Origin: Leeuwenhoekiella palythoae
Lineage (GTDB): Bacteria > Bacteroidota > Bacteroidia > Flavobacteriales > Flavobacteriaceae
Direction: 5' to 3'
DNA: 64,000 bases
NCBI RefSeq assembly: GCF_900130045.1
Contig: NZ_FQXT01000003.1
Coordinates: 1-64,000 of the forward strand
Shown: one piece after another, positions 44,911 through 54,380 of the stretch
Position numbering within the stretch: the first letter of the stretch is position 1
Layout of the letters: every line of letters starts with the position of its first letter
Translations under genes and position numbers: made by a program
The notes under the pieces: model-generated
Databases searched by the model: none
Told to the model about the DNA's origin: nothing
What the model saw: the letters and a program-made list of their open reading frames with translations, nothing else

Positions 44911-46449
44911 ATGCTTACAAAGGTTTATGGTTCAGCGGTTTTTGGCGTTGAAGCTTCTACAATTACAATTGAGGTAAATATTGACAAAGGCATTGGCTAT
45001 CACTTGGTAGGACTGCCCGATAACGCGATTAGAGAAAGCAATTACCGCATTGCTGCGGCACTTCAGAATAACGGTTTTAAAATTCCCGGAAAGAAAATCA
45101 CGCTTAATATGGCGCCTGCTGATCTCCGCAAGGAAGGAAGCGCTTATGACCTTACACTCGCAATTGGTATTCTGGCGGCAAGCGGACAAATAAAAGCAGA
45201 GAATTTAGAAGAATACATCATTATGGGCGAACTCTCGTTAGACGGAAGTTTGCAGCCCATACGTGGTGCTTTGCCTATTGCGATCAAAGCGCAGGAAGAA
45301 GGGTTTAAAAAGTTTTTACTGCCCAGTCAGAATGCTAAGGAAGCGGCGATAGTTAAAGACCTGGAGGTTTATGGGATTGATTCCATTGCACAGGTGATCG
45401 ATCATTTTGATAATGATGCGCCTTTAGAACGCACAATTGTTGACACGCGTAACGAATTTTTCAACGCCTTAGAACATCCTGAATTTGATTTTAGTGATGT
45501 AAAAGGGCAGGAGTCTATTAAGCGTTGTATGGAGATCGCCGCAGCCGGTGGTCATAATATTATTTTAATCGGTCCACCAGGGGCGGGTAAGACCATGCTT
45601 GCAAAGCGTTTGCCTTCTATTTTACCGCCAATGACTTTGCGAGAAGCACTCGAAACGACTAAAATTCACAGTGTTTCGGGTAGAATGCGGGAACACGTGG
45701 GCTTGATGGCACAACGACCTTTTAGAAGTCCGCATCACACGATTTCAGACGTCGCCCTCGTGGGCGGTGGGGCGTATCCACAACCGGGAGAGATCTCCCT
45801 GGCGCATAATGGGGTGCTTTTTTTAGATGAATTACCCGAATTTAAACGCACCGTTCTTGAAGTGATGCGCCAACCGCTAGAAGATCGCGAAGTCACAATC
45901 TCACGTGCGAAATTTACAGTAACCTATCCCAGTAGTTTTATGTTGGTCGCCAGTATGAATCCCAGTCCGGGTGGTTATTTTAACGATCCCAGTGCTCCGG
46001 TGAGCAGTACGCCAGCCGAGATGCAACGCTATTTGAGTAAAGTCTCCGGGCCTTTATTAGATCGTATTGATATTCATATTGAAGTGACACCTGTACCTTT
46101 TGATAAACTTTCTGAAGAACGCAAAGCGGAAAGTAGTGTGGCGATCAGAAAACGTGTCACCGAAGCACGCAAATTACAAACCAGCCGATTTGCCGAAATA
46201 GAAACCATCAATTACAACGCGCAGATGGGCGTTAAACAAATCAGACAGCACTGCGCTTTAGATGAAACTTCAAAAAACCTATTGAAAAACGCAATGGAAA
46301 AGCTCAATCTTTCGGCACGTGCGTATGATCGTATTCTTAAAGTGTCCCGTACTATTGCCGACTTAGAAGCTTCAGAACAGATACAAGCCCATCATATCAC
46401 AGAAGCCATTCAGTATCGAAGCTTAGATCGTGATGGATGGTTGGGATAA
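44911..46449 (+). CDS. YifB/ComM Mg-chelatase-like AAA+ ATPase
   Basis: A 512-residue protein: N-terminal ChlI-like/Lon-protease-S5-fold domain (about 1-170), AAA+ core with Walker A GPPGAGKTM at 221-229, Walker B VLFLDELPEF, and a C-terminal Mg-chelatase-type helical domain. It matches YifB/ComM, the hexameric branch-migration helicase needed for integrating transforming DNA. A 7-bp inverted repeat (44866-44872 with 44897-44903) lies just upstream of the start. Confidence 0.92.
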   Translation: MLTKVYGSAVFGVEASTITIEVNIDKGIGYHLVGLPDNAIRESNYRIAAALQNNGFKIPGKKITLNMAPADLRKEGSAYDLTLAIGILAASGQIKAENLEEYIIMGELSLDGSLQPIRGALPIAIKAQEEGFKKFLLPSQNAKEAAIVKDLEVYGIDSIAQVIDHFDNDAPLERTIVDTRNEFFNALEHPEFDFSDVKGQESIKRCMEIAAAGGHNIILIGPPGAGKTMLAKRLPSILPPMTLREALETTKIHSVSGRMREHVGLMAQRPFRSPHHTISDVALVGGGAYPQPGEISLAHNGVLFLDELPEFKRTVLEVMRQPLEDREVTISRAKFTVTYPSSFMLVASMNPSPGGYFNDPSAPVSSTPAEMQRYLSKVSGPLLDRIDIHIEVTPVPFDKLSEERKAESSVAIRKRVTEARKLQTSRFAEIETINYNAQMGVKQIRQHCALDETSKNLLKNAMEKLNLSARAYDRILKVSRTIADLEASEQIQAHHITEAIQYRSLDRDGWLG

Positions 46450-46491
46450 GCGCTCAAACAAACTTAGTCATTCAATAAAATGCATCAGTTT

Positions 46492-46524
46492 TTTGATTTC
46501 GTTAAATAAACCCTAATAGTTTTG
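46492..46524 (+). promoter_or_regulatory. Strong Bacteroidota-type promoter of M16 gene
   Basis: TTTG (46492-46495), 21-nt spacer, TAGTTTTG (46517-46524): full match to TTTG-N17-23-TAnnTTTG. Predicted transcript start is about 75 nt before the M16 ATG at 46605. Confidence 0.65.
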
Positions 46525-46604
46525 TAACTTAGGCTAAAATATTGCGTCTTTTCTAACAGTTTTAGGAATGCTAATCAATTTTATTAATCAAAAAACGAAC
46601 ATCT

Positions 46605-49475
46605 ATGATTAAAACAAGATGGACACCAATGGCACTGTTGCTGTCATTGTTTGTGGCAACCTTTATTTCTTGTGACGACAAAAAAGCAGGAGATAACGAC
46701 GTCGCAGAGGCCAAACTATCAATCGATTATGAGAAGTACGAGCTCGAGAATGGGTTAAACGTAGTACTTCATCAAGACAAAAGTGATCCTATTGTATCTG
46801 TAGCCATTCAGTATGGCGTAGGATCTAACCGCGAGAAAAAAGGGCGCACGGGTTTTGCACACTTATTTGAGCATATGCTTTTTCAAGAATCAGAAAACGT
46901 TCCGCAAGATCAATTCTTTAAAACCATTCAAGATGCCGGGGGTACTTTAAATGGTGGTACTTGGCAAGATGGTACGGTGTATTACGAAGTGGTGCCTAAT
47001 AACGCATTAGAAACCGTGTTGTGGCTAGAGTCTGACCGTATGGGCTTCCTGATCAATACCGTTACCGAGTCGGCTTTTGCGAATCAGCAAGAAGTGGTTC
47101 AGAATGAAAAACGTCAACGTGTGGATAACAATCCGTACGGGCACACCAGTTGGGTGATTGACAAGAATTTATTCCCAGATGGACACCCATACAGCTGGCA
47201 GGTCATTGGTGAACTTGAAGATCTTCAAAACGCTACGGTAGAAGATGTAAAAGAATTCTACGATAAATTCTACGGTCCTAACAATGCTACACTAGTTATT
47301 GCCGGAGATTTTGAAGAAGGCAAAGCCAAAGAGTTAGTAGAAAAGTATTTCGGTGAAATTAAAAAACGTCAAGAAGTAGAGCCTTTACCTGTTCAGAACG
47401 TGACTTTAGATGAGACCAAGCGTTTTTATCACGAAGATAATTTTGCGACCGCACCGCAGTTAAATATGGTTTGGCCTACAGTTGAGCAATACACTGATGA
47501 TGCGTATGCTTTAGACTTTTTAGGCGAAATTCTTTCAGACGGAAAAAAGGCACCATTATACCGCGTGCTGGTTGAAGATATGGAGTTGGCTTCCCAACCA
47601 TACGCGTGGAATGGCTCTGATCAAATCGCAGGAAAATTTAGAATTTCGGTAACTGCAAATTCCGGTGTTGACCTGGACAGTGTAGAAACCGGAATCAACA
47701 AAGCATTTGCGCTGTTTGAAAAAGAAGGCGTGAAGGCCGAAGATATCGAGCGCATTAAAGCCGGTTTAGAAACTGATTTTTATAATGGAATCAGTAGTGT
47801 TTTAGGTAAATCCTTTCAACTGGCGCAGTACGATGTATTTACCGGAGATCCCGGATTTATCGAGGATGATATTGAGAACATCAAAGCGGTTACTGCAGAA
47901 GATGTAATGCGTGTTTATGAAAAATACGTAAAAGGCAAACCGTATGTAATGACCAGTTTTGTACCAAAAGGACAAATGGAGCTGATCGCTGAGAATTCAG
48001 AAAAAGCAGAAGTTGTTGAAGAAGAGATCACCGAAAATGTGGAGACCGAGATTGTTGATGCAGATGTTGAGATCGAGAAAACACCTTCTAAGTTTGATCG
48101 TTCGGTTGCACCTGCAATGGGTGAAACTCCAAAACTTAATATTCCTGATAGCTGGACTGCAGAGTTACCAAACGAAATGGAAGTTTATGGTATCGTTCAA
48201 GACGAACTTCCGCTAGTAAACTTCAGCCTAGTGATCGAAGGTGGTCATTTATTAGATGATCTAAATATAAATGGAGTGGCTAATTTAATGAGCGACATTC
48301 TTATGGAAGGTACAGCAACCAAAACTCCGCTAGAATTAGAAGAAGCTATTGACCGTCTTGGAGCGAGCATAAATATGTACACCACTGACGAATCTATAGT
48401 ATTAAGAGGAAATACGCTAGCGCGTAATTTTGATGCCACGATGGCTTTGGTTCAGGAAATTCTTCTAGAGCCACGTTGGGATGAGAAAGAATTTGCGCGT
48501 ATCAAAACAAGTACGATCAATGGTATCAAGCGTTCTGACGCAAATCCTAATGTGATTGCAAACCGCGTGTACAGCAAACGTTTGTACGGAGAGAACCATC
48601 CATTGGCGTATTCTACTTCAGGAACCGTGGAGTCTGTTGAGGCGATCACAATGCAAGATCTAAAAGACTACTACAACAACTATTTTTCACCTAGTGTAAG
48701 TCGTTTCCACGTAGTGGGAGATATTAGTGAAAGTCAGGCTTTGGCTTCCTTAGAAGGTCTTAAAGAGAACTGGGCGGCTAAAGAAGTGACGATTCCTGAA
48801 TTCCCTGTAGAAAACAACAGAGACAAAGCATCGCTTTATTTTGTGGATGTTCCTAACGCAAAGCAGTCGGTAATCAATATTGGATACATCTCTATGCCAC
48901 GTACGGATAAAGATTTTTATCCTGCAGAGGTGATGAATTACAAATTAGGAGGATCGTTTAGCGGTAATGTAAATCTGGTTTTACGTGAAGAAAAAGGGTA
49001 TACCTATGGTGCGCGTTCTGGTTTTAGCGGAAGTAAAATTCCCGGTACGTTTACAGCATCTTCTTCTGTACGAACCAACACCACTGGTGAATCAGTTTCG
49101 ATCTTTAGAGATGAAATTCAGAAATATAAAGACGGTATTTCACCCGAAGATCTTGAGTTTACTAAAAACGCTTTGATCAAATCAAATGCACGACGTTTTG
49201 AAACTCAAGGTTCGCTTTTAGGTATGTTACAAGAGCGTAGTGCTTACGATCTAGATCCTAACTATATTGAGAATGAAGAAGCAACGATCAAGAATATGAC
49301 TTTAGAGCAGCATAAAGCTTTAGCTAATAAATATCTTGATGAGTCTAAAATGGCGTATTTGGTTGTTGGGGATGCAGCAACGCAGTATCAGCAATTTAAA
49401 GAAATGGGCTTTGACGAAGTAATGCTTCTTGATAAAGAAGGCAACGAAGTGAAACTTGAAGAAATAAAGAAGTAA
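46605..49475 (+). CDS. Two-domain M16 (insulinase/pitrilysin) peptidase
   Basis: A 956-residue lipoprotein (FISC, Cys23) carrying two fused M16 halves. The N-terminal half has the zinc motif HLFEH (86-90) and the downstream Glu in QQEVVQNEKRQ; the C-terminal half (about 500-950) lacks HxxEH but keeps the substrate-cradle sequence (EEKGYTYGARSGFSG). An acidic linker around residues 465-500 joins them. It degrades peptides in the periplasm or at the membrane. Strong promoter upstream and terminator downstream make it monocistronic. Confidence 0.92.
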   Translation: MIKTRWTPMALLLSLFVATFISCDDKKAGDNDVAEAKLSIDYEKYELENGLNVVLHQDKSDPIVSVAIQYGVGSNREKKGRTGFAHLFEHMLFQESENVPQDQFFKTIQDAGGTLNGGTWQDGTVYYEVVPNNALETVLWLESDRMGFLINTVTESAFANQQEVVQNEKRQRVDNNPYGHTSWVIDKNLFPDGHPYSWQVIGELEDLQNATVEDVKEFYDKFYGPNNATLVIAGDFEEGKAKELVEKYFGEIKKRQEVEPLPVQNVTLDETKRFYHEDNFATAPQLNMVWPTVEQYTDDAYALDFLGEILSDGKKAPLYRVLVEDMELASQPYAWNGSDQIAGKFRISVTANSGVDLDSVETGINKAFALFEKEGVKAEDIERIKAGLETDFYNGISSVLGKSFQLAQYDVFTGDPGFIEDDIENIKAVTAEDVMRVYEKYVKGKPYVMTSFVPKGQMELIAENSEKAEVVEEEITENVETEIVDADVEIEKTPSKFDRSVAPAMGETPKLNIPDSWTAELPNEMEVYGIVQDELPLVNFSLVIEGGHLLDDLNINGVANLMSDILMEGTATKTPLELEEAIDRLGASINMYTTDESIVLRGNTLARNFDATMALVQEILLEPRWDEKEFARIKTSTINGIKRSDANPNVIANRVYSKRLYGENHPLAYSTSGTVESVEAITMQDLKDYYNNYFSPSVSRFHVVGDISESQALASLEGLKENWAAKEVTIPEFPVENNRDKASLYFVDVPNAKQSVINIGYISMPRTDKDFYPAEVMNYKLGGSFSGNVNLVLREEKGYTYGARSGFSGSKIPGTFTASSSVRTNTTGESVSIFRDEIQKYKDGISPEDLEFTKNALIKSNARRFETQGSLLGMLQERSAYDLDPNYIENEEATIKNMTLEQHKALANKYLDESKMAYLVVGDAATQYQQFKEMGFDEVMLLDKEGNEVKLEEIKK

Positions 49476-49499
49476 AACTTCAATACATACTTTAATTAG

Positions 49500-49532
49500 A
49501 ACCCGCTAAGGCTAAGCTTTAGCGGGTTTTAT
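49500..49532 (+). terminator. Intrinsic terminator after M16 peptidase
   Basis: AACCCGCTAA (49500-49509) and TTAGCGGGTT (49519-49528) form a 10-bp stem, followed by T-rich sequence. Confidence 0.85.
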
Positions 49533-49715
49533 TTTGTCCTGCATCAAAGATTTTCTTCAATTTTAGCCAGACATCTGTTAACAAAATTATCGTTGAAGTT
49601 AAGAGGAGTATTCAATTTCTTTTCCTGCTAGCCTAGTATTAGGGTTTTCACTTTAGCCAAAGGTTTGTGCCGAAATCAAAACAGATGTTTTTATATTTAA
49701 GATTTTACAAGATCT

Positions 49716-50939
49716 ATGCGAAATCCTTTTAAGAACATTGGCCCCGGCGCCTTAGTGGCAGCGGCATTTATCGGTCCGGGTACGGTGACCGTTTGTACAC
49801 TTGCAGGTATTCAGTTTGGTTTTAGCCTGTTGTGGGCGATGACCTTATCCATCATTGCGACCATTATTCTACAGGAAACCGCTTCCCGTATTGGTCTAGT
49901 TTCGCAAAAGGGTCTATCACAAGTACTGCGTGATGAACTGCCCGCAGGTATTCTTAGAAAATCGGTTTTAGGCCTTGTTTTAGCAGCCATAGTTGTGGGT
50001 AATGCGGCCTATGAAGGTGGAAATATAAGCGGTGGCGTTTTAGGACTTCAGGCTTTAGGAAGCACGGGTATTATTGAAGTTGCGGGAAATACTATAAACG
50101 GATACAGTTTACTTATAGGAGCTATAGCTTTCATTTTATTATATATTGGCAATTACAAAGTGCTTGAAAAAGTCTTTTTGCTTCTGGTAATCTTGATGAG
50201 CTTATCTTTTGTGATCACGGCGATACTCACAGGTCCTCAACTGCTAACGGTGCTCAAAGGTGCTCTGATTCCGCAATTTCCTGACGGAAGTATTCTAATG
50301 ATCGTTGCTTTGGTAGGAACCACTGTTGTACCGTACAATTTGTTTTTACATGCGTCTTTAGTCAATCAAAAATGGAAAGATAGATCTGAACTTTCCGCAG
50401 CAAAAAAAGATACGATTGTTGCAGTGATCTTAGGCGGACTCGTATCTATGAGCGTGATCATTGCTGCAGCAGCTTTAAGCGGACAAGAAGTAGATGGCGC
50501 CAGCGGACTCGCACTAAGCTTAGAGCCGCTTTACGGTAGCGCTGCGCGATATTGTATAGGATTAGGACTCTTTGCCGCAGGGATTACTTCAGCGATCACA
50601 GCACCGCTTGCGGCAGCTTATGTAGCACAAGGATGCCTCAATCTGGGAGGTGATCTCAAATCACGAAACTTCAGATTGGTTTGGATACTCGTTTTAGTAC
50701 TCGGCGTGGGTGTTGCAACTTTTGGGATCAAACCTATTGAGATCATTCAGTTTGCGCAGGTGGCAAACGGCATTCTTTTACCGGTAATTGCTGGAATCTT
50801 GATCTGGTTGGCCAATCGCAGTACGCTTTTAGGAAGCTACCAAAACTCCAAGTTGAAAAATGTAATAAGCGTGTGCATCTTGATCGTAACCCTTATATTA
50901 GGAGCGCGTGCAATTCTAAGCGTTTTTGGACTTATATGA
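49716..50939 (+). CDS. Nramp-fold transporter lacking canonical metal motifs
   Basis: A 407-residue, 11-helix protein of the Nramp family. In helix 1 the metal-binding DPGN is replaced by GPGT (residues 20-23, FIGPGTVTV) and in helix 6 the MPHN-type motif is VPYN (205-208), so the Asp, Asn and Met that ligate Mn/Fe are all absent. It overlaps pxpA by ATGA, making it the first gene of a transporter-5-oxoprolinase operon, as with the ycsG-type Nramp protein of the B. subtilis pxp/kip cluster (recalled). A metabolite or a different ion is a more likely cargo than transition metals (inference). An 8-bp inverted repeat (49572-49579, 49680-49687) lies in its leader. Confidence 0.85.
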   Translation: MRNPFKNIGPGALVAAAFIGPGTVTVCTLAGIQFGFSLLWAMTLSIIATIILQETASRIGLVSQKGLSQVLRDELPAGILRKSVLGLVLAAIVVGNAAYEGGNISGGVLGLQALGSTGIIEVAGNTINGYSLLIGAIAFILLYIGNYKVLEKVFLLLVILMSLSFVITAILTGPQLLTVLKGALIPQFPDGSILMIVALVGTTVVPYNLFLHASLVNQKWKDRSELSAAKKDTIVAVILGGLVSMSVIIAAAALSGQEVDGASGLALSLEPLYGSAARYCIGLGLFAAGITSAITAPLAAAYVAQGCLNLGGDLKSRNFRLVWILVLVLGVGVATFGIKPIEIIQFAQVANGILLPVIAGILIWLANRSTLLGSYQNSKLKNVISVCILIVTLILGARAILSVFGLI

Positions 50940-51685
50940 GAACAAGTATCGATCTTAACTGTGATTTAGGCGAAGGCATCGGCAATGAAGCCGCCTTGAT
51001 GCCGCTTATCAGTTCGTGCAACCTCGCTTGCGGCGGTCACGCCGGCGATCTAGAAACTATAGACCAAGTGGTTCAGCTTGCAAAACAGCACAAGGTTGGA
51101 GTAGGAGCGCACCCTTCTTTTCCTGATCGGGAGCATTTTGGACGGAAGGAAATGCAGCTTTCATTTAAAAGACTCAAAGACTCCGTTTTAGAACAAATTG
51201 CCAGAGTGAATCAAGCGTGTTTGAAACATCAAGTGCCCTTGCATCATATCAAAGCACACGGCGCCTTGTATAATTTGTGCGCTCAAAAAAAGGAATATGC
51301 TGAATTTCTGACGGAAGTTTTGGCTGAAGCCTATCCTGAAATCCCGGTGTATGTACCTTTTGATTCTGAAATGGCCCGTGTGGCAACAGGAAAACTGAAG
51401 TTGCTTTTTGAAGCTTTTGCCGATCGTAATTACGAACCTGACGGAAGCTTAGTCTCTCGTCAAAAAGACCACGCGGTGATCACCGATGAAAATACCTTGA
51501 TCAACCACGTTTTACGTATGGTTCAACACAACGAAATTAAGACTCTTGACGGTGGTATTTTGAAAGTAAAAATTGATACCATTTGTGTTCACGGCGACAC
51601 GCCAAAAGCAGTGGAATTGCTTCAGCTTTTGAATCAAAAATTAGACGACAATCAGATTAAAAAAACTACCGTATCGTGCACGTAA
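50936..51685 (+). CDS. pxpA: 5-oxoprolinase subunit A (LamB/YcsF)
   Basis: The ATG at 50936 overlaps the transporter stop (ATGA) and opens with the family signature SIDLNCDLGEGIGNEA; the earlier in-frame ATG at 50873 would add unrelated residues. LISSCNLACGGHAGD, VGVGAHPSFPDREHFGR and HIKAHGALYN complete the YcsF pattern. With PxpB and PxpC it hydrolyses 5-oxoproline (pyroglutamate) to glutamate using ATP. About 249 residues, normal for the family. Confidence 0.94.
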   Translation: MRTSIDLNCDLGEGIGNEAALMPLISSCNLACGGHAGDLETIDQVVQLAKQHKVGVGAHPSFPDREHFGRKEMQLSFKRLKDSVLEQIARVNQACLKHQVPLHHIKAHGALYNLCAQKKEYAEFLTEVLAEAYPEIPVYVPFDSEMARVATGKLKLLFEAFADRNYEPDGSLVSRQKDHAVITDENTLINHVLRMVQHNEIKTLDGGILKVKIDTICVHGDTPKAVELLQLLNQKLDDNQIKKTTVSCT

Positions 51686-52401
51686 AACCCAGCATAAACA
51701 GACTTGGAGAACAGGCGATACTCCTGCAATGGGACTTTAAAATTTCGCCTGAAAACTTGAAATTTCTGCTTTCAATAAAAAAATACATCGCATCAAATAT
51801 AGTTAAACATAAAGTTGAAATAACAAATACATACAACTCAATATTAATAAATTATGTTATTTCAATAGAATCTGTTTATAGCGATTTTGAGCGCTTAAAA
51901 ACGCTTGATTTTCATAATATTCCACTCGAGGCTGTCACTTCAAAATTGTATCGGGTACCGGTATGTTATGATGCTGAATTTGGTCTCGACCTTGAGTTGT
52001 TGGCAAAGGAAAAATCCTTGACGATTGACGAAGTCATCAGCTTGCATACTGCTCCGGAATACACGCTTTATTTTATAGGCTTCTTACCCGGATTTTTATA
52101 TCTCGGCGGAATGCACGAGCGCCTCAAAATGCCACGAAAATCTGAGCCGCGCGCATCGGTTTTAAAAGGGGCTGTGGGCATCGCTGAAAACCAAACCGGA
52201 ATTTACCCAAACAGCAGTCCGGCAGGATGGCAAATTATCGGAAATTGTCCGGTAGCTTTATTCGATCCTAAAAGCGAACCACCCTGTCCGTTTGCGTCGG
52301 GAGATCGCATTCAGTTCTATTCGGTTTCTAAGTTAAAGTATGACGAAATTCAACAGGAAGTTCAAGCAGGAACCTATCATTTAACTTCAACTCATGGCTA
52401 A
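51676..52401 (+). CDS. pxpB: 5-oxoprolinase subunit B (KipI-like)
   Basis: Starts at GTG 51676 inside the end of pxpA and overlaps pxpC by 8 nt, so the three subunits are translationally coupled. The 241-residue protein has the AHS1/KipI features: GFLPGFLYLGG, then MPRKSEPRASVLKGAVGIAENQTGIYPN and SPAGWQIIG. The segment encoding residues 25-65 (about 51750-51870) is conspicuously AT-rich compared with the rest of the operon, without disturbing the frame. Confidence 0.93.
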   Translation: MHVKPSINRLGEQAILLQWDFKISPENLKFLLSIKKYIASNIVKHKVEITNTYNSILINYVISIESVYSDFERLKTLDFHNIPLEAVTSKLYRVPVCYDAEFGLDLELLAKEKSLTIDEVISLHTAPEYTLYFIGFLPGFLYLGGMHERLKMPRKSEPRASVLKGAVGIAENQTGIYPNSSPAGWQIIGNCPVALFDPKSEPPCPFASGDRIQFYSVSKLKYDEIQQEVQAGTYHLTSTHG

Positions 52402-53254
52402 CATACACGTAGTTCGACCAGGTTTTTATACCACCCTTCAAGATACCGGAAGACATGGCGTTGCGCAGTATGGCGTGCCGCAAAGCGGGGTGATGGACTC
52501 GTTCTCTGCCGGAAAAGCCAATTTGTTACTGAATAATGATCCTAATGCTGCTGTGCTCGAAATCCTGATGACCGGTCCGGTATTGGAGTTTAGCAGCGAA
52601 ACCTACATTGCGGTTTGCGGAGCACAATTTGATATTTTACTCAACGACCAAGCCATAAGCTTAGCCAAACGCTATCGCGTACAAAAAGGTGACGTGCTCA
52701 AATTTGGAAGACTCCATAAGGGCTTACGTGCTTATCTTGCCGTTTCCGGAAGTTTTCAAACCGAATTGGTATTGGGTAGCCGAAGTCAGTATCCCGGCAT
52801 TACAATGGCTGCTAAGCTTGAAAAAGGGGCGTTTCTGGCCATTACTGATGAAGTAGTAACCACGAAAGCATTATCTCGTGTAAACTTTGAAGATACCCAA
52901 CTTTGGGATCCCGCAATTGAAGCCTATCCCGGCCCGGAGTTTGCGTTGTTGAGCACCGAGGAGCAACAGCAGCTTTTTGAGAGGTTATTTACGCTGAGTT
53001 CTAAGAGCAACCGGATGGCGATCCCATTTAAAGAAACTTTTGATAATACGCTGAAAGGCATCACTACAGGGCCGGTTTTACCGGGAACGGTGCAACTTAC
53101 CCCAAACGGAACCCTTATCGCATTGATGCGTGACTGTCAGGTTTCTGGAGGCTATCCCAGAGTTTTACAGTTGAGCGCATTTGGTATTTGCCAACTCGCT
53201 CAAAAACGACCTGGCGAAGCTATTTGGTTTAAACGAAAAGCGCTTAAAAGCTAG
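52394..53254 (+). CDS. pxpC: 5-oxoprolinase subunit C (KipA-like)
   Basis: A 286-residue AHS2/biotin-dependent-carboxyltransferase-like protein with DTGRHGVAQYGVPQSGVMD near the N-terminus, YLAVSGSFQTELVLGSRSQY centrally, and MRDCQVSGGYPRVLQLSAFGICQLAQKRPGE near the end. PxpB-PxpC form the catalytic kinase-hydrolase part of prokaryotic 5-oxoprolinase. Last gene of the operon; its stop codon coincides with the left boundary of the structured region upstream of the next gene. Confidence 0.93.
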   Translation: MANIHVVRPGFYTTLQDTGRHGVAQYGVPQSGVMDSFSAGKANLLLNNDPNAAVLEILMTGPVLEFSSETYIAVCGAQFDILLNDQAISLAKRYRVQKGDVLKFGRLHKGLRAYLAVSGSFQTELVLGSRSQYPGITMAAKLEKGAFLAITDEVVTTKALSRVNFEDTQLWDPAIEAYPGPEFALLSTEEQQQLFERLFTLSSKSNRMAIPFKETFDNTLKGITTGPVLPGTVQLTPNGTLIALMRDCQVSGGYPRVLQLSAFGICQLAQKRPGEAIWFKRKALKS

Positions 53255-53395
53255 CTTGTATAAGCTGCTTTAGATTGTAATCATATAGGGTATTATACCG
53301 CTAACAAAAATCCCAAATCGCCAGCAAAAAGTGGAGATATCCCGTAAATTTTGAGGGGATATTGATATATTTAGTTTTGATACAAGCTGCGCAGC
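53253..53395. repeat. Structured left flank of cassette-like gene
   Basis: Inverted repeat AGCTTGTAT (53253-53261) / ATACAAGCT (53380-53388) encloses two further palindromes: GGTATTATACC (53289-53299) and ATATCCC (53337-53343) / GGGATAT (53356-53362). AAGCTGC also occurs as a direct repeat (53262-53268, 53384-53390). The region starts at the pxpC stop codon and ends shortly before the ATG of the next gene. Confidence 0.55.
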
Positions 53396-53420
53396 ATTTA
53401 AAAGTCTAATTCAACATAAA

Positions 53421-54377
53421 ATGGGAATGAATAATCCTCCAGTAAAATGTCATATTACCGATTTAGAAACTACTAATTATCCTTCAAGTTATGATTTAGC
53501 AGAGTACATAATTGAATACTCTGGTAGAAGAATATTATTTAGATTTCATTGGGACCATAAAAATTCTAGGTTTGTGGAATCGAACAAACATTTATTACAG
53601 GGTTTAATTTTGAACGATAAATTTCCAAAAGAATATGGTTTGAGTGATAGTCCAGTTCTTGATAACAAGAAATTAGAAAAAATTATACGAGAAAGTATTA
53701 TACCCAATACACCGGATGAGAAAATGGAAAATCTTCTTTCGTATTTGCATTCCTTACAGGATTATGAAGGGGCGATTATAAAATTTCCCGAAAAATCCAA
53801 AGACCTATTAGCCAAAAAGCTCTATTTTAAAAATTATCAAGAATTGACTTTCTACCTATTTACCTTGAAACTTAAAGGTTTTATAGAAGGGAAGGCTAGA
53901 CATACTATGGATGGTTCCGACTTGGGCTATATTCACCTAACATATGAAGGACTTTCTAAGGTTATCGACATTTATGAAAGTGGAAATAAATCGAATAGAT
54001 ATTTTATTGCTATGTCATTTTCAGATAGCTTAAATGATACAAGAGAAGCTATTAAAATTGCAGTTTCGAATGCTGGATATCTTCCTATTCTAATTGATGA
54101 AATACATTATGATGCTGATGTAACTATCAATGATGCATTAATCGCAGAAATTAAAAAATGTAAATTCTTAGTGGCTGATTTTACTCAACATAAGCACGGA
54201 GTTTATTTCGAGGCTGGATATGCCTTAGGTCTAAAAAGGCCGGTAATATATTTATGTGAAAAAGAGGATTTTGGAGATACCCATTTCGATACAAATCACT
54301 ATCCTCATATTATTTATTCAGATTTAGATAATCTTAAGGAAAGTCTTGTAAATAAAATTGAAGCCTGGATTAATTAA
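53421..54377 (+). CDS. Protein with C-terminal nucleoside 2-deoxyribosyltransferase-like domain
   Basis: A 318-residue soluble protein of unrecognised overall family. The C-terminal third (about 190-318) reads as a nucleoside 2-deoxyribosyltransferase/TIR-like alpha-beta fold: NRYFIAMSFSDSL, AGYLPILIDEIHYDADVTIND, IKKCKFLVADFTQHKHGVYFEAGYALGLKRPVIYLC, where FEAGYA carries the presumed catalytic Glu. A middle segment (about 135-185) looks like a winged-helix (LGYIHLTYEGLSKV); the N-terminal domain (1-120) is novel to me. The gene is markedly AT-rich, has structured flanks and no operon partner. Related domains act as nucleotide-cleaving effectors or sensors in defence; function here is unknown. 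Confidence 0.75.
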   Translation: MGMNNPPVKCHITDLETTNYPSSYDLAEYIIEYSGRRILFRFHWDHKNSRFVESNKHLLQGLILNDKFPKEYGLSDSPVLDNKKLEKIIRESIIPNTPDEKMENLLSYLHSLQDYEGAIIKFPEKSKDLLAKKLYFKNYQELTFYLFTLKLKGFIEGKARHTMDGSDLGYIHLTYEGLSKVIDIYESGNKSNRYFIAMSFSDSLNDTREAIKIAVSNAGYLPILIDEIHYDADVTINDALIAEIKKCKFLVADFTQHKHGVYFEAGYALGLKRPVIYLCEKEDFGDTHFDTNHYPHIIYSDLDNLKESLVNKIEAWIN

Positions 54378-54380
54378 ACT

